A stretch of 64,000 nucleotides of DNA from assembly GCA_963978545.1 (NCBI GenBank), contig OZ021722.1:36039365-36103364 (forward strand), read 5' to 3'. Each line of letters starts with the position of its first letter. Position 1 is the first letter of the stretch. This document shows, in pieces, positions 19,910-32,379 of this stretch. The position numbers were made by a program, and so were the translations under genes. Source of the DNA: Linyphia triangularis. Taxonomy: Eukaryota; Arthropoda; Arachnida; Araneae; Linyphiidae. The notes beneath the pieces are model-generated. The model made no database searches, had not been told where the DNA came from, and saw nothing but the letters and a program-made list of their open reading frames with translations.

Positions 19910-19914
19910 CAATT

Positions 19915-19986
19915 TTCCCACGCCGGGAATCGAACCCGTGCCGCCTGGGTGAAAGCCAGGAATCCTAACCACTAGACCACATGGGA
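19915..19986 (-). tRNA. tRNA-Glu (TTC) with A49
   Basis: It is fully paired but for A49-G65. Confidence 0.88.
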
Positions 19987-22225
19987 CAGAATGCCTACGT
20001 ATTCAAATAAGTTTTATATTTCATAAAATAATGAAGAAAATTATACGGAAACATTTTTATAATCCTCGACATACTCAAGGGTGAAATAATTGGAAAAAAA
20101 TTTACGTTCTACTGAAATTTTAGCTGGTATCGCTGGATCCAGAGACAAGAGTGCTGACCATTACACGATAAAACCAATTTTTCCCACGCCGGGAATCGAA
20201 CCCGGGCCGCCTGGGTGAAAGCCAGGAATCCTAACCACTAGACCACATGGGACAATAAGCCTACGCATTCAAACACTTTAGATATTTAATAAAATTATAA
20301 ATTGAATTATACGTAAAATTTTAAAAATCATCGCATACATGAGGGATATTAATTTAGAAAAAAAAATTTAGGTTCTACCGAGATTCGAACTCGGATCGCT
20401 GGATTCAGATTACAGAGTGCTGACCATTACACCTTAGAACACAACTTTCCCAAGCCGGGAATCGAACCCGGGCCGCCTGGGTGAAAGCCATGAATAATAA
20501 CCACTAGACCACATGGGACAGAATGCCTACGTATTCAAATAAATTTTATATTTAATAAAATAATGCAGAAAATTATACAGAAACATTTTTTAATCCTTGA
20601 CATACTCAAGGGTGAAATAATTGGAAAAAAATTTACGTTCTACTGAAATTTTAGCTGGTATCGCTGGATCCAGAGACAAGAGTGCTGACCATTACATCAT
20701 TGAACTTAATTTTCCAAAGCAAGGAATAAGAAATTGGCAGCCTGGGTGAGATCTATTACTCCTAACCATATCACAAAATAGTCTAATGAATTGCATTTTA
20801 TCATCCTTTTGATTCAATAACTATATTGCGTAAAAAATACATATGTCCAAAAACATTTCATTCTAGATATATTTATAAATGATAGATTTAACAAAAAGAC
20901 GAGGTTCTACCGAGATTCGAAATCGGATCGCTGGATTCAAGGTCCAGAGTGCTAACCATTACACGATAAAACCAATTTTTCCCACGCCGGGAATCGAACC
21001 CGGGCCGCCTGGGTGAAAGCCAGGAATCCTAACCACTAGACCACATGGGACAATAAGCCTACGCATTCAAACACTTTAGATATTTAATAAAATTATAAAT
21101 TGAATTATACGTAAAATTTTAAAAATCATCGCATACATGAGGGATATTAATTTAGAAAAAAAATTTAGGTTCTACCGAGATTCGAACTCGGATCGCTGGA
21201 TTCAGAGTCCAGAGTGCTGACCATTACACCTTAGAACACAATTTTCCCAAGCCGGGAATCGAACCCGGGCCGCCTGGGTGAAAGCCAGGAATAATAACCA
21301 CTAGACCACATGGGACAATAAGCCTACGCATTCAAACACTTTAGATATTTAATAAAATTATAAATTGAATTATACGTAAAATTTTAAAAATCATCGCATA
21401 CATGAGGGATATTAATTTAGAAAAAAAATTAGGTTCTACCGAGATTCAAACTCGGATCGCTGGATTCAGAGTCCAGAGTGCTGACCATTACACCTTAGAA
21501 CACAATTTTCCCAAGCCGGGAATCGAACCCGGGCCGCCTGGGTGAAAGCCAGGAATCCTAACCACTAGACCACATGGGACAATAAGCCTACGCATTCAAA
21601 CACTTTAGATATTTAATAAAATTATAAATTGAATTATACGTAAAATTTTAAAAATCATCGCATACATGAGGGATATTAATTTAGAAAAAAAATTTAGGTT
21701 CTACCGAGATTCGAACTCGGATCGCTGGATTCAGAGTCCAGAGTGCTGACCATTACACCTTAGAACACAATTTTCCTAAGCCGGGAATCGAACCCGGGCC
21801 GCCTGGGTGAAAGCCATGAATAATAACCACTAGACCACATGGGACAGAATGCCTACGTATTCAAATAAATTTTATATTTAATAAATTAATGCAGAAAATT
21901 ATACAGAAACATTTTTTAATCCTTGACATACTCAAGGGTTAAATAATTGGAAAAAAATTACGTTCAACTGAAATTTGAGCTGGTATCGCTTTATCCAGAG
22001 ACAAGAGTGCTGACCATTACATCATTGAACTTAATTTTCCCACGCAAGGAATCGAAAATTAGCAGCCTGGGTGAGATCTAGTATTCCTAACCATATGACA
22101 AAATAGTCTAATGAATTGCATTTTATCATCAATTTGATTCAATAACTATATTGCTTAAAAAATATATATATCCAAAAATATTTCATTCCAGATATATTTA
22201 GACATGATAGATTTAACAAAAAACT

Positions 22226-22297
22226 AGGTTCTACCGAGATTCGAACTCGGATCGCTGGATTCAGAGTCCAGAGTGCTGACCATTACACCATAGAACC
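22226..22297 (-). tRNA. tRNA-Gln (CTG), intact (class d)
   Basis: It is identical to the reference at 6548. Confidence 0.96.
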
Positions 22298-22302
22298 CAA
22301 TT

Positions 22303-22374
22303 TTCCCACGCCGGGAATCGAACCCGGGCCGCCTGGGTGAGAGCCAGGAATCCTAACCACTAGACCACGTGGGA
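22303..22374 (-). tRNA. tRNA-Glu (CTC), intact (class d)
   Basis: No mismatch in any stem; identical to 6625-6696. Confidence 0.96.
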
Positions 22375-22758
22375 CAGAATGCTTACGTAATCAAATAAAT
22401 TTTATATTTAATAAAATAATGAAGAAAATTATACAGAAACATTTTATTAATCTTTGACATACTCAAGGGTGAAATAATTGGAAAAAAACTTACGTTCTAC
22501 TGAAATATGAGCTGGTATTGCTGGATCAAGAGATAAGAGTGCTGACCATTACATCATTGAACTTAATTTTCCCTCGCAAGGAATCGAAAATTGGCAGCCT
22601 GGGTGAGATCTTGTACTCCTAACCCTAAGACAAAAGATACTCATGAGTTGCAATTTATCATCCTTTTGATTCAATAACTATATTGCGTAAAAAAATATAT
22701 ATATCCAAAAATATTTCATTCCAGATATATTTAGACATGATAGATTTAACAAAAAACT

Positions 22759-22830
22759 AGGTTCTACCGAGATTCGAACTCGGATCGCTGGATTCAAAGT
22801 CCAGAGTGCTAACCATTACACCATAGAACC
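22759..22830 (-). tRNA. tRNA-Gln (TTG), intact (class e)
   Basis: It is the last gene before the 66-unit repeat begins. Confidence 0.95.
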
Positions 22831-22835
22831 CAAAT

Positions 22836-22907
22836 TTCCCACACCGGGAATCGAACCCGGGCCGCCTGGGTGAAAGCCAGGAATCCTAACCACTAGACCA
22901 CATGGGA
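22836..22907 (-). tRNA. tRNA-Glu (TTC) at the left junction of the 66-unit repeat
   Basis: The gene is intact. It matches the Glu at 40,387 from base 22,844 onward but differs at 22,843 (a against g). Identity with the next copy starts here, so the duplication breakpoint lies in this gene or the first 22 bases of spacer beyond it. Confidence 0.95.
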
Positions 22908-24616
22908 CAATAAGCCTACGCATTCAAACAATTTAGATATTTAATAAAATTATAAATTGAATTATACGTAAAATTTTAAAAATCATCGCATACATGAGGG
23001 ATATTAATTTAGAAAAAAAAATTTAGGTTCTACTGAGATTCGAACTCGGATCGCTGGATTCAGAGTACAGAGTGCTGACCATTACACCTTAGAACACAAT
23101 TTTCCCAAGCCGGGAATCGAACCCGGGCCGCCTGGGTGAAAGCCATGAATAATAACCACTAGACCACATGGGACAGAATGCCTACGTATTCAAATAAATT
23201 TTATATTTAATAAAATAATACAGAAAATTATACAGAAACATTTTTTAATCCTTGACATACTCAAGGGTGAAATAATTGGAAAAAAATTTACGTTCTACTG
23301 AAATTTTAGCTGGTATCGCTGGATCCAGAGACAAGAGTGCTGACCATTACATCATTGAACTTAATTTTCCAAAGCAAGGAATCAGAAATTGGCAGCCTGG
23401 GTGAGATCTAATACTCCTAACCATATGATAAAATAGTCTAATGAATTGCATTTTATCATCCTTTTGATTCAATAACTATATTGCGTAAAAAATACATATG
23501 TCCAAAAACATTTCATTCTAGATATATTTATACATGATAGATTTAACAAAAAGACGAGGTTCTACCGAGATTCGAAATCGGATCGCTGGATTCAAGGTCC
23601 AGAGTGCTAACCATTACACGATAAAACCAATTTTTCCCACGCCGGGAATCGAACCCGGGCCGCCTGGGTGAAAGCCAGGAATCCTAACCACTAGACCACA
23701 TGGGACAATAAGCCTACGCATTCAAACACTTTAGATATTAAATAAAATTATAAATTGAATTATACGTAAAATTTTAAAAATCATCGCATACATGAGGGAT
23801 ATTAATTTAGAAAAAAAAATTAGGTTCTACCGAGATTCGAACTCGGATCGCTGGATTCAGAGTCCAGAGTGCTGACCATTACACCTTAGAACACAATTTT
23901 CCCAAGCCGGGAATCGAACCCGGGCCGCCTGGGTGAAAGCCAGGAATCCTAACCACTAGACCACATGGGACAATAAGCCTACGCATTCAAACACTTTAGA
24001 TATTTAATAAAATTATAAATTGAATTATACGTAAAATTTTAAAAATCATCGCATACATGAGGGATATTAATTTAGAAAAAAAATTTAGGTTCTACCGAGA
24101 TTCGAACTCGGATCGCTGGATTCAGAGTCCAGAGTGCTGACCATTACACCTTAGAACACAATTTTCCCAAGCCGGGAATCGAACCCGGGCCGCCTGGGTG
24201 AAAGCCATGAATAATAACCACTAGACCACATGGGACAGAATGCCTACGTATTCAAATAAATTTTATATTTAATAAAATAATGCAGAAAATTATACAGAAA
24301 CATTTTTTAATCCTTGACATACTCAAGGGTGAAATAATTGGAAAAAAATTACGTTCAACTGAAATTTGAGCTGGTATCGCTTTATCCAGAGACAAGAGTG
24401 CTGACCATTACATCATTGAACTTAATTTTCCCACGCAAGGAATCGAAAATTAGCAGCCTGGGTGAGATCTAGTATTCCTAACCATATGACAAAATAGTCT
24501 AATGAATTGCATTTTATCATCAATTTGATTCAATAACTATATTGCTTAAAAAATATATATATCCAAAAATATTTCATTCCAGATATATTTAGACATGATA
24601 GATTTAACAAAAAACT

Positions 24617-24688
24617 AGGTTCTACCGAGATTCGAACTCGGATCGCTGGATTCAGAGTCCAGAGTGCTGACCATTACACCATAGAACC
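24617..24688 (-). tRNA. tRNA-Gln (CTG), intact (class d)
   Basis: Fully paired; duplicated exactly at 42,168. Confidence 0.96.
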
Positions 24689-24693
24689 CAATT

Positions 24694-24765
24694 TTCCCAC
24701 GCCGGGAATCGAACCCGGGCCGCCTGGGTGAGAGCCAGGAATCCTAACCACTAGACCACGTGGGA
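24694..24765 (-). tRNA. tRNA-Glu (CTC), intact (class d)
   Basis: Fully paired; duplicated at 42,245. Confidence 0.96.
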
Positions 24766-25149
24766 CAGAATGCTTACGTAATCAAATAAATTTTATATTT
24801 AATAAAATAATGAAGAAAATTATACAGAAACATTTTATTAATCTTTGACATACTCAAGGGTGAAATAATTGGAAAAAAACTTACGTTCTACTGAAATATG
24901 AGCTGGTATTGCTGGATCAAGAGATAAGAGTGCTGACCATTACATCATTGAACTTAATTTTCCCTCGCAAGGAATCGTAAATTGGCAGCCTGGGTGAGAT
25001 CTTGTACTCCTAACCCTAAGACAAAAGATACTCATGAGTTGCAATTTATCATCCTTTTGATTCAATAACTATATTGCGTAAAAAAATATATATATCCAAA
25101 AATATTTCATTCCAGATATATTTAGACATGATAGATTTAACAAAAAACT

Positions 25150-25221
25150 AGGTTCTACCGAGATTCGAACTCGGATCGCTGGATTGAAAGTCCAGAGTAC
25201 TAACCATTACACCATAGAACC
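25150..25221 (-). tRNA. tRNA-Gln body with Glu anticodon TTC
   Basis: The gene has the Gln acceptor GGTTCTA/TAGAACC, the Gln T arm and a fully paired anticodon stem, but the loop reads CTTTCAA. A single G36-to-C change (plus strand 25,186) turns anticodon TTG into TTC. A second change makes AGCACTC into AGTACTC in the D-arm side. All invariant bases are kept, so it could fold and be transcribed. GlnRS relies on the anticodon, so Gln charging should suffer. Whether GluRS accepts it is unknown. Confidence 0.88.
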
Positions 25222-25226
25222 CAAAT

Positions 25227-25298
25227 TTCCCACACCGGGAATCGAACCCGGGCCGCCTGGGTGAAAGCCAGGAATCCTAACCACTAGACCACATGGGA
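25227..25298 (-). tRNA. tRNA-Glu (TTC), intact (class e)
   Basis: A normal Glu gene shares the transcript with the anticodon-switched Gln, so both would carry anticodon TTC. Confidence 0.94.
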
Positions 25299-26554
25299 CA
25301 ATAAGCCTACGCATTCAAACAATTTAGATATTTAATAAAATTATAAATTGAATTATACGTAAAATTTTAAAAATCATCGCATACATGAGGGATATTAATT
25401 TAGAAAAAAAAATTTAGGTTCTACTGAGATTCGAACTCGGATCGCTGGATTCAGAGTACAGAGTGCTGACCATTACACCTTAGAACACAATTTTCCCAAG
25501 CCGGGAATCGAACCCGGGCCGCCTGGGTGAAAGCCATGAATAATAACCACTAGACCACATGGGACAGAATGCCTACGTATTCAAATAAATTTTATATTTA
25601 ATAAAATAATGCAGAAAATTATACAGAAACATTTTTTAATCCTTGACATACTCAAGGGTGAAATAATTGGAAAAAAATTTACGTTCTACTGAAATTTTAG
25701 CTGGTATCGCTGGATCCAGAGACAAGAGTGCTGACCATTACATCATTGAACTTAATTTTCCAAAGCAAGGAATCAGAAATTGGCAGCCTGGGTGAGATCT
25801 AATACTCCTAACCATATGACAAAATAGTCTAATGAATTGCATTTTATCATCCTTTTGATTCAATAACTATATTGCGTAAAAAATACATATGTCCAAAAAC
25901 ATTTCATTCTAGATATATTTATACATGATAGATTTAACAAAAAGACGAGGTTCTACCGAGATTCGAAATCGGATCGCTGGATTCAAGGTCCAGAGTGCTA
26001 ACCATTACACGATAAAACCAATTTTTCCCACGCCGGGAATCGAACCCGGGCCGCCTGGGTGAAAGCCAGGAATCCTAACCACTAGACCACATGGGACAAT
26101 AAGCCTACGCATTCAAACACTTTAGATATTTAATAAAATTATAAATTGAATTATACGTAAAATTTTAAAAATCATCGCATACATGAGGGATATTAATTTA
26201 GAAAAAAAATTTAGGTTCTACCGAGATTCGAACTCGGATCGCTGGATTCAGAGTCCAGAGTGCTGACCATTACACCTTAGAACACAATTTTCCCAAGCCG
26301 GGAATCGAACCCGGGCCGCCTGGATGAAAGCCATGAATAATAACCACTAGACCACATGGGACAATAAGTTTACGCATTCAAACACTTTAGATATTTAATA
26401 AAATTATAAATTGAATTATACGTAAAATTTTAAAAATCATCGCATACATGAGGGATATTAATTTAGAAAAAAAAATTAGGTTCTACCGAGATTCGAACTC
26501 GGATCGCTGGATTCAGAGTCCAGAGTGCTGACCATTACACCTTAGAACACAATT

Positions 26555-26626
26555 TTCCCAAGCCGGGAATCGAACCAGGGCCGCCTGGGTGAAAGCCAGG
26601 AATAATAACCACTAGACCACATGGGA
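26555..26626 (-). tRNA. tRNA-Glu (TTC), T-stem and D-stem changes
   Basis: The T stem reads CCTGG in place of CCGGG, a mismatch next to the T loop side, and the D strand is TTAT. It is duplicated at 44,106. Confidence 0.7.
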
Positions 26627-27537
26627 CAATAAGCCTACGCATTCAAACACTTTAGATATTTAATAAAATTATAAATTGAATTATACGTAAAATTTTAAAA
26701 ATCATCGCATACATGAGGGATATTAATTTAGAAAAAAAATTTAGGTTCTACCGAGATTCGAACTCGGATCGCTGGATTCAGAGTCCAGAGTGCTGACCAT
26801 TACAACTTAGAACACAATTTTCCCAATCCGGGAATCGAACCCGGGCCGCCTGGGTGAAAGCCAGGAATCCTAACCACTAGACCACATGGGACAATAAGCC
26901 TACGCATTCAAACACTTTAGATATTTAATAAAATTATAAATTGAAATATACGTAAAATTTTAAAAATCATCGCATAAGTGAGGGATATTAATTTAGAAAA
27001 AAAATTTAGGTTCTACCGAGATTCGAACTCGGATCGCTGGATTCAGAGTCCAGAGTGCTGACCATTACACCTTAGAACACAATTTTCCCAAGCCGGGAAT
27101 CGAACCCGGGCCGCCTGGGTGAAAGCCATGAATAATAACCACTAGACCACATGGGACAGAATGCCTACGTATTCAAATAAATTTTATATTTAATAAAATA
27201 ATGCAGAAAATTATACAGAAACATTTTTTAATCCTTGACATACTCAAGGGTGAAATAATTGGAAAAAAATTACGTTCAACTGAAATTTGAGCTGGTATCG
27301 CTTTATCCAGAGACAAGAGTCCTGACCATTACATCATTGAACTTAATTTTCCCATGCAAGGAATCGAAAATTAGCAGCCTGGGTGAGATCTAGTATTCCT
27401 AACCATATGACAAAATAGTCTAATGAATTGCATTTTATCATCAATTTGATTCAATATATATATTGCTTAAAAAATATATATATCCAAAAATATTTCATTC
27501 CAGATATATTTAGACATGATAGATTTAACAAAAAACT

Positions 27538-27609
27538 AGGTTCTACCGAGATTCGAACTCGGATCGCTGGATTCAGAGTCCAGAGTGCTGACCATTACAC
27601 CATAGAACC
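27538..27609 (-). tRNA. tRNA-Gln (CTG), intact (class d)
   Basis: Fully paired. A short plus-strand open frame over this unit (27,428-27,652) is antisense to it and is not a gene. Confidence 0.96.
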
Positions 27610-27614
27610 CAATT

Positions 27615-27686
27615 TTCCCACGCCGGGAATCGAACCCGGGCCGCCTGGGTGAGAGCCAGGAATCCTAACCACTAGACCACGTGGGA
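27615..27686 (-). tRNA. tRNA-Glu (CTC), intact (class d)
   Basis: Identical to the reference copy. Confidence 0.96.
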
Positions 27687-28070
27687 CAGAATGCTTACGT
27701 AATCAAATAAATTTTATATTTAATAAAATAATGAAGAAAATTATACAGAAACATTTTATTAATCTTTGACATACTCAAGGGTGAAATAATTGGAAAAAAA
27801 CTTACGTTCTACTGAAATATGAGCTGGTATTGCTGGATCAAGAGATAAGAGTGCTGACCATTACATCATTGAACTTAATTTTCCCTCGCAAGGAATCGAA
27901 AATTGGCAGCCTGGGTGAGATCTTGTACTCCTAACCCTATGACAAAAGATACTCATGAGTTGCAATTTATCATCCTTTTGATTCAATAACTATATTGCGT
28001 AAAAAAATATATATATCCAAAAATATTTCATTCCAGATATATTTAGACATGATAGATTTAACAAAAAACT

Positions 28071-28142
28071 AGGTTCTACCGAGATTCGAACTCGGATCGC
28101 TGGATTCAAAGTCCAGAGTGCTAACCATTACACCATAGAACC
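28071..28142 (-). tRNA. tRNA-Gln (TTG), intact (class e)
   Basis: All invariant bases are present. Confidence 0.95.
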
Positions 28143-28147
28143 CAAAT

Positions 28148-28219
28148 TTCCCACACCGGGAATCGAACCCGGGCCGCCTGGGTGAAAGCCAGGAATCCTA
28201 ACCACTAGACCACATGGGA
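28148..28219 (-). tRNA. tRNA-Glu (TTC), intact (class e)
   Basis: Matches 1579-1650. Confidence 0.94.
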
Positions 28220-28412
28220 CAATAAGCCTACGCATTCAAACAATTTAGATATTTAATAAAATTATAAATTGAATTATACGTAAAATTTTAAAAATCATCG
28301 CATACATGAGGGATATTAATTTAGAAAAAAAATTTAGGTTCTACCGAGATTCGAACTCGGATCGCTGGATTCAGAGTCCAGAGTGCTGACCATTACACCT
28401 TAGAAAACAATT

Positions 28413-28484
28413 TTCCCAAGCCGGGAACCGAACCCGGGCCGCCTGGGTGAAAGCCAGGAATCCTAACCACTAGACCACATGGGA
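28413..28484 (-). tRNA. tRNA-Glu (TTC) with G58
   Basis: The T loop is TTCGGTT: A58, the partner of T54 and a fixed base of the B box, is G. The D and anticodon stems are repaired relative to other class a Glu genes. It is duplicated at 45,964. Confidence 0.78.
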
Positions 28485-28865
28485 CAGAATGCCTACGTAT
28501 TCAAATAAATTTTATATTTAATAAAATAATGCAGAAAATTATACAGAAACATTTTTTAATCCTTGACATACTTAAACGTGAAATAATTGGGAAAAAATTA
28601 CGTTCAACTGAAATTTGAGCTGGTATCGCTTTATCCAGAGACAAGAGTGCTGACCATTACATCATTGAACTTAATTTTCCCACGCAAGGAATCGAAAATT
28701 AGCAGCCTGGGTGAGATCTAGTATTCCTAACCATATGACAAAATAGTCTAATGAATTGCATTTTATCATCAATTTGATTCAATAACTATATTGCTTAAAA
28801 AATATATATATCCAAAAATATTTCATTCCAGATATATTTAGACATGATAGATTTAACAAAAAACT

Positions 28866-28937
28866 AGGTTCTACCGAGATTCGAACTCGGATCGCTGGAT
28901 TCAGAGTCCAGAGTGCTGACCATTACACCATAGAACC
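28866..28937 (-). tRNA. tRNA-Gln (CTG), intact (class d)
   Basis: Fully paired. Confidence 0.96.
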
Positions 28938-28942
28938 CAATT

Positions 28943-29014
28943 TTCCCACGCCGGGAATCGAACCCGGGCCGCCTGGGTGAGAGCCAGGAATCCTAACCAC
29001 TAGACCACGTGGGA
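28943..29014 (-). tRNA. tRNA-Glu (CTC), intact (class d)
   Basis: Fully paired. Confidence 0.96.
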
Positions 29015-29398
29015 CAGAATGCTTACGTAATCAAATAAATTTTATATTTAATAAAATAATGAAGAAAATTATACAGAAACATTTTATTAATCTTTGACAT
29101 ACTCAAGGGTGAAATAATTGGAAAAAAACTTACGTTCAACTGAAACTTGAGCTGGTATCGCTTTATCCAGAGACAAGAGTGCTGACCATTACATCATTGA
29201 ACTTAATTTTCCCACGCAAGGAATCGAAAATTGGCAGCCTGGGTGATATCTAGTATTCCTAACCATATGACAAAATAGTCTAATGAATTGCATTTTATCA
29301 TCAATTTGATTCAATAACTATATTGCTTAAAATATATATATATCCAAAAATATTTCATTTCTGATATATTTATGCATGATAAATTTAACAAAAACACT

Positions 29399-29470
29399 AG
29401 GTTCTAATGAGATTAGAAATCGGTTCGCCGGATTCAAAGTCTAGAGTGCTACCCATTACACGATAGAACC
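29399..29470 (-). pseudogene. tRNA-Gln (TTG) pseudogene, class h
   Basis: Same T-arm and anticodon-stem damage as at 969. Confidence 0.82.
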
Positions 29471-29475
29471 AATCT

Positions 29476-29547
29476 TTCCCACGCCGGGAATCGAACCCGG
29501 GCCGCCTGGGTGAGAGCCAGGAATCCTAACCACTAGACCACGTGTGA
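29476..29547 (-). tRNA. tRNA-Glu (CTC), class h
   Basis: It has A3-G70 in the acceptor stem and is otherwise intact. The upstream element reads ttatcaaa in place of taatcaaa near -15. Confidence 0.88.
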
Positions 29548-29931
29548 CAGAATGCTTACGTTATCAAATAAATTTTATATTTAATAAAATAATGAAGAAA
29601 ATTATACAGAAACATTTTATTAATCTTTGACATACTCAAGGGTGAAATAATTGGAAAAAAACTTACGTTCTACTGAAATATGAGCTGGTATTGCTGGATC
29701 AAGAGATAAGAGTGCTGACCACTACATCATTGAACTTAATTTTCCCTCGCAAGGAATCGAAAATTGGCAGCCTGGGTGAGATCTTGTACTCCTAACCCTA
29801 TGACAAAAGATACTCATGAGTTGCAATTTATCATCCTTTTGATTCAATAACTATATTGCGTAAAAAAATATATATATCCAAAAATATTTCATTCCAGATA
29901 TATTTAGACATGATAGATTTAACAAAAAACT

Positions 29932-30003
29932 AGGTTCTACCGAGATTCGAACTCGGATCGCTGGATTCAAAGTCCAGAGTGCTAACCATTACACCATAGA
30001 ACC
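29932..30003 (-). tRNA. tRNA-Gln (TTG), intact (class e)
   Basis: Fully paired. Confidence 0.95.
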
Positions 30004-30008
30004 CAAAT

Positions 30009-30080
30009 TTCCCACACCGGGAATCGAACCCGGGCCGCCTGGGTGAAAGCCAGGAATCCTAACCACTAGACCACATGGGA
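30009..30080 (-). tRNA. tRNA-Glu (TTC), intact (class e)
   Basis: Fully paired with two acceptor wobbles. Confidence 0.94.
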
Positions 30081-30730
30081 CAATAAGCCTACGCATTCAA
30101 ACAATTTAGATATTTAATAAAATTATAAATTGAATTATACGTAAAATTTTAAAAATCATCGCATACATGAGGGATATTAATTTAGAAAAAAAAATTTAGG
30201 TTCTACTGAGATTCGAACTCGGATCGCTGGATTCAGAGTACAGAGTGCTGACCATTACACCTTAGAACACAATTTTCCCAAGCCGGGAATCGAACCCGGG
30301 CCGCCTGGGTGAAAGCCATGAATAATAACCACTAGACCACATGGGACAGAATGCCTACGTATTCAAATAAATTTTATATTTAATAAAATAATGCAGAAAA
30401 TTATACAGAAACATTTTTTAATCCTTGACATACTCAAGGGTGAAATAATTGGAAAAAAAATTTACGTTCTACTGAAATTTTAGCTGGTATCGCTGGATCC
30501 AGAGACAAGAGTGCTGACCATTACATCATTGAACTTAATTTTCAAAAGCAAGGAATCAGAAATTGGCAGCCTGGGTGAGATCTAATACTCCTAACCATAT
30601 GACAAAATAGTCTAATGAATTGCATTTTATCATCCTTTTGATTCAATAACTATATTGCGTAAAAAATACATATGTCCAAAAACATTTCATTCTAGATATA
30701 TTTATACATGATAGATTTAACAAAAAGACG

Positions 30731-30802
30731 AAGTTCTACCGAGATTCGAAATCGGATCGCTGGATTCAAGGTCCAGAGTGCTAACCATTACACGATAAAA
30801 CC
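30731..30802 (-). tRNA. tRNA-Gln (TTG)-like, class c with T72
   Basis: The last acceptor base C72 is T, leaving a G1-T72 wobble on top of C33, T53 and TTTT. It is duplicated at 48,282. Confidence 0.74.
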
Positions 30803-32060
30803 AATTTTTCCCACGCCGGGAATCGAACCCGGGCCGCCTGGGTGAAAGCCAGGAATCCTAACCACTAGACCACATGGGACAATAAGCCTACGCATTCAAA
30901 CACTTTAGATATTTAATAAAATTATAAATTGAATTATACGTAAAATTTTAAAAATCATCGCATACATGAGGGATATTAATTTAGAAAAAAAAATTAGGTT
31001 CTACCGAGATTCGAACTCGGATCGCTGGATTCAGAGTCCAGAGTGCTGACCATTACACCTTAGAACACAATTTTCCCAAGCCGGGAATCGAACCCGGGCC
31101 GCCTGGGTGAAAGCCATGAATAATAACCACTAGACCACATGGGACAGAATGCCTACGTATTCAAATAAATTTTATATTTAATAAAATAATGCAGAAAATT
31201 ATACAGAAACATTTTTTAATCCTTGACATACTCAAGGGTGAAATAATTGGAAAAAAACTTACGTTCAACTGAAATTTGAGCTGGTATCGCTTTATCCAGA
31301 GACAAGAGTGCTGACCATTACATCATTGAACTTAATTTTCCCACGCAAGGAATCGAAAATTGGCAGCCTGGGTGATATCTAGTATTCCTAACCATATGAC
31401 AAAATAGTCTAATGAATTGCATTTTATCATCAATTTGATTCAATAACTATATTGCTTAAAATATATATATATCCAAAAATATTTCATTTCTGATATATTT
31501 ATGCATGATAAATTTAACAAAAACACTAGGTTCTAATGAGATTAGAAATCGGTTCGCCGGATTCAAAGTCTAGAGTGCTACCCATTACACGATAGAACCA
31601 ATCTTTCCCACGCCGGGAATCGAACCCGGGCCGCCTGGGTGAGAGCCAGGAATCCTAACCACTAGACCACGTGTGACAGAATGCTTACGTAATCAAATAA
31701 ATTTTATATTTAATAAAATAATGAAGAAAATTATACAGAAACATTTTATTAATCTTTGACATACTCAAGGGTGAAATAATTGGAAAAAAACTTACTTTCT
31801 ACTGAAATATGAGCTGGTATTGCTGGATCAAGAGATAAGAGTGCTGACCACTACATCATTGAACTTAATTTTCCCTCGCAAGGAATCGAAAATTGGCAGC
31901 CTGGGTGAGATCTTGTACTCCTAACCCTATGACAAAAGATACTCATGAGTTGCAATTTATCATCCTTTTGATTCAATAACTATATTGCGTAAAAAAATAT
32001 ATATATCCAAAAATATTTCATTCCAGATATATTTAGACATGATAGATTTAACAAAAAACT

Positions 32061-32132
32061 AGGTTCTACCGAGATTCGAACTCGGATCGCTGTATTCAGA
32101 GTCCTGAGTGCTTACCATTACACCATAGAACT
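32061..32132 (-). tRNA. tRNA-Gln (CTG), class f, with the base that separates the two 66-unit copies
   Basis: Base 32,093 is t where 49,644 is g. It changes C40 to A and breaks a second anticodon-stem pair in this copy only. The spacer on the 3' side is e-type, so this is also an e/f junction unit. Confidence 0.78.
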
Positions 32133-32379
32133 CAACTTTCCCACGCCTGGCATCGAACCCGGGCCACTTGGGTGAGAGCCAGGATTCCTAACCACTAGAC
32201 CACATGGGACAATAAGACTACGCAATCAAACACTTTAGATATTTAATAAAATTTTAATGTCAACTATACGTAAAATTTTAAAAATCATCGCATACATGAG
32301 AGATATTAATTTAGAAAAAAAACTTAGGTTCCACCGAGATTCGAACTCGGATCGCTGGATTCAGAGTCCAGAGTGCTGA

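Larger units (their letters stand above)
16917..22843 (-). repeat. Third copy of the 25-unit repeat, then rearranged units
   Basis: Left edges and class: 16917c, 17182a, 17448f, 17713g, 17979x, 18246a, 18511b, 18778c, 19043a, 19307a, 19573f, 19838g, 20104x, 20370a, 20635b, 20902c, 21167a, 21431a, 21696a, 21960b, 22226d, 22492b, 22759e. The first eight units match the order of copies I and II. After that a six-unit module f-g-x-a-b-c (about 1.6 kb) is repeated at 19,573. That module also occurs at 4,160, 8,145, 10,803, 14,789 and 17,448, and in part at 62,913. Confidence 0.88.
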
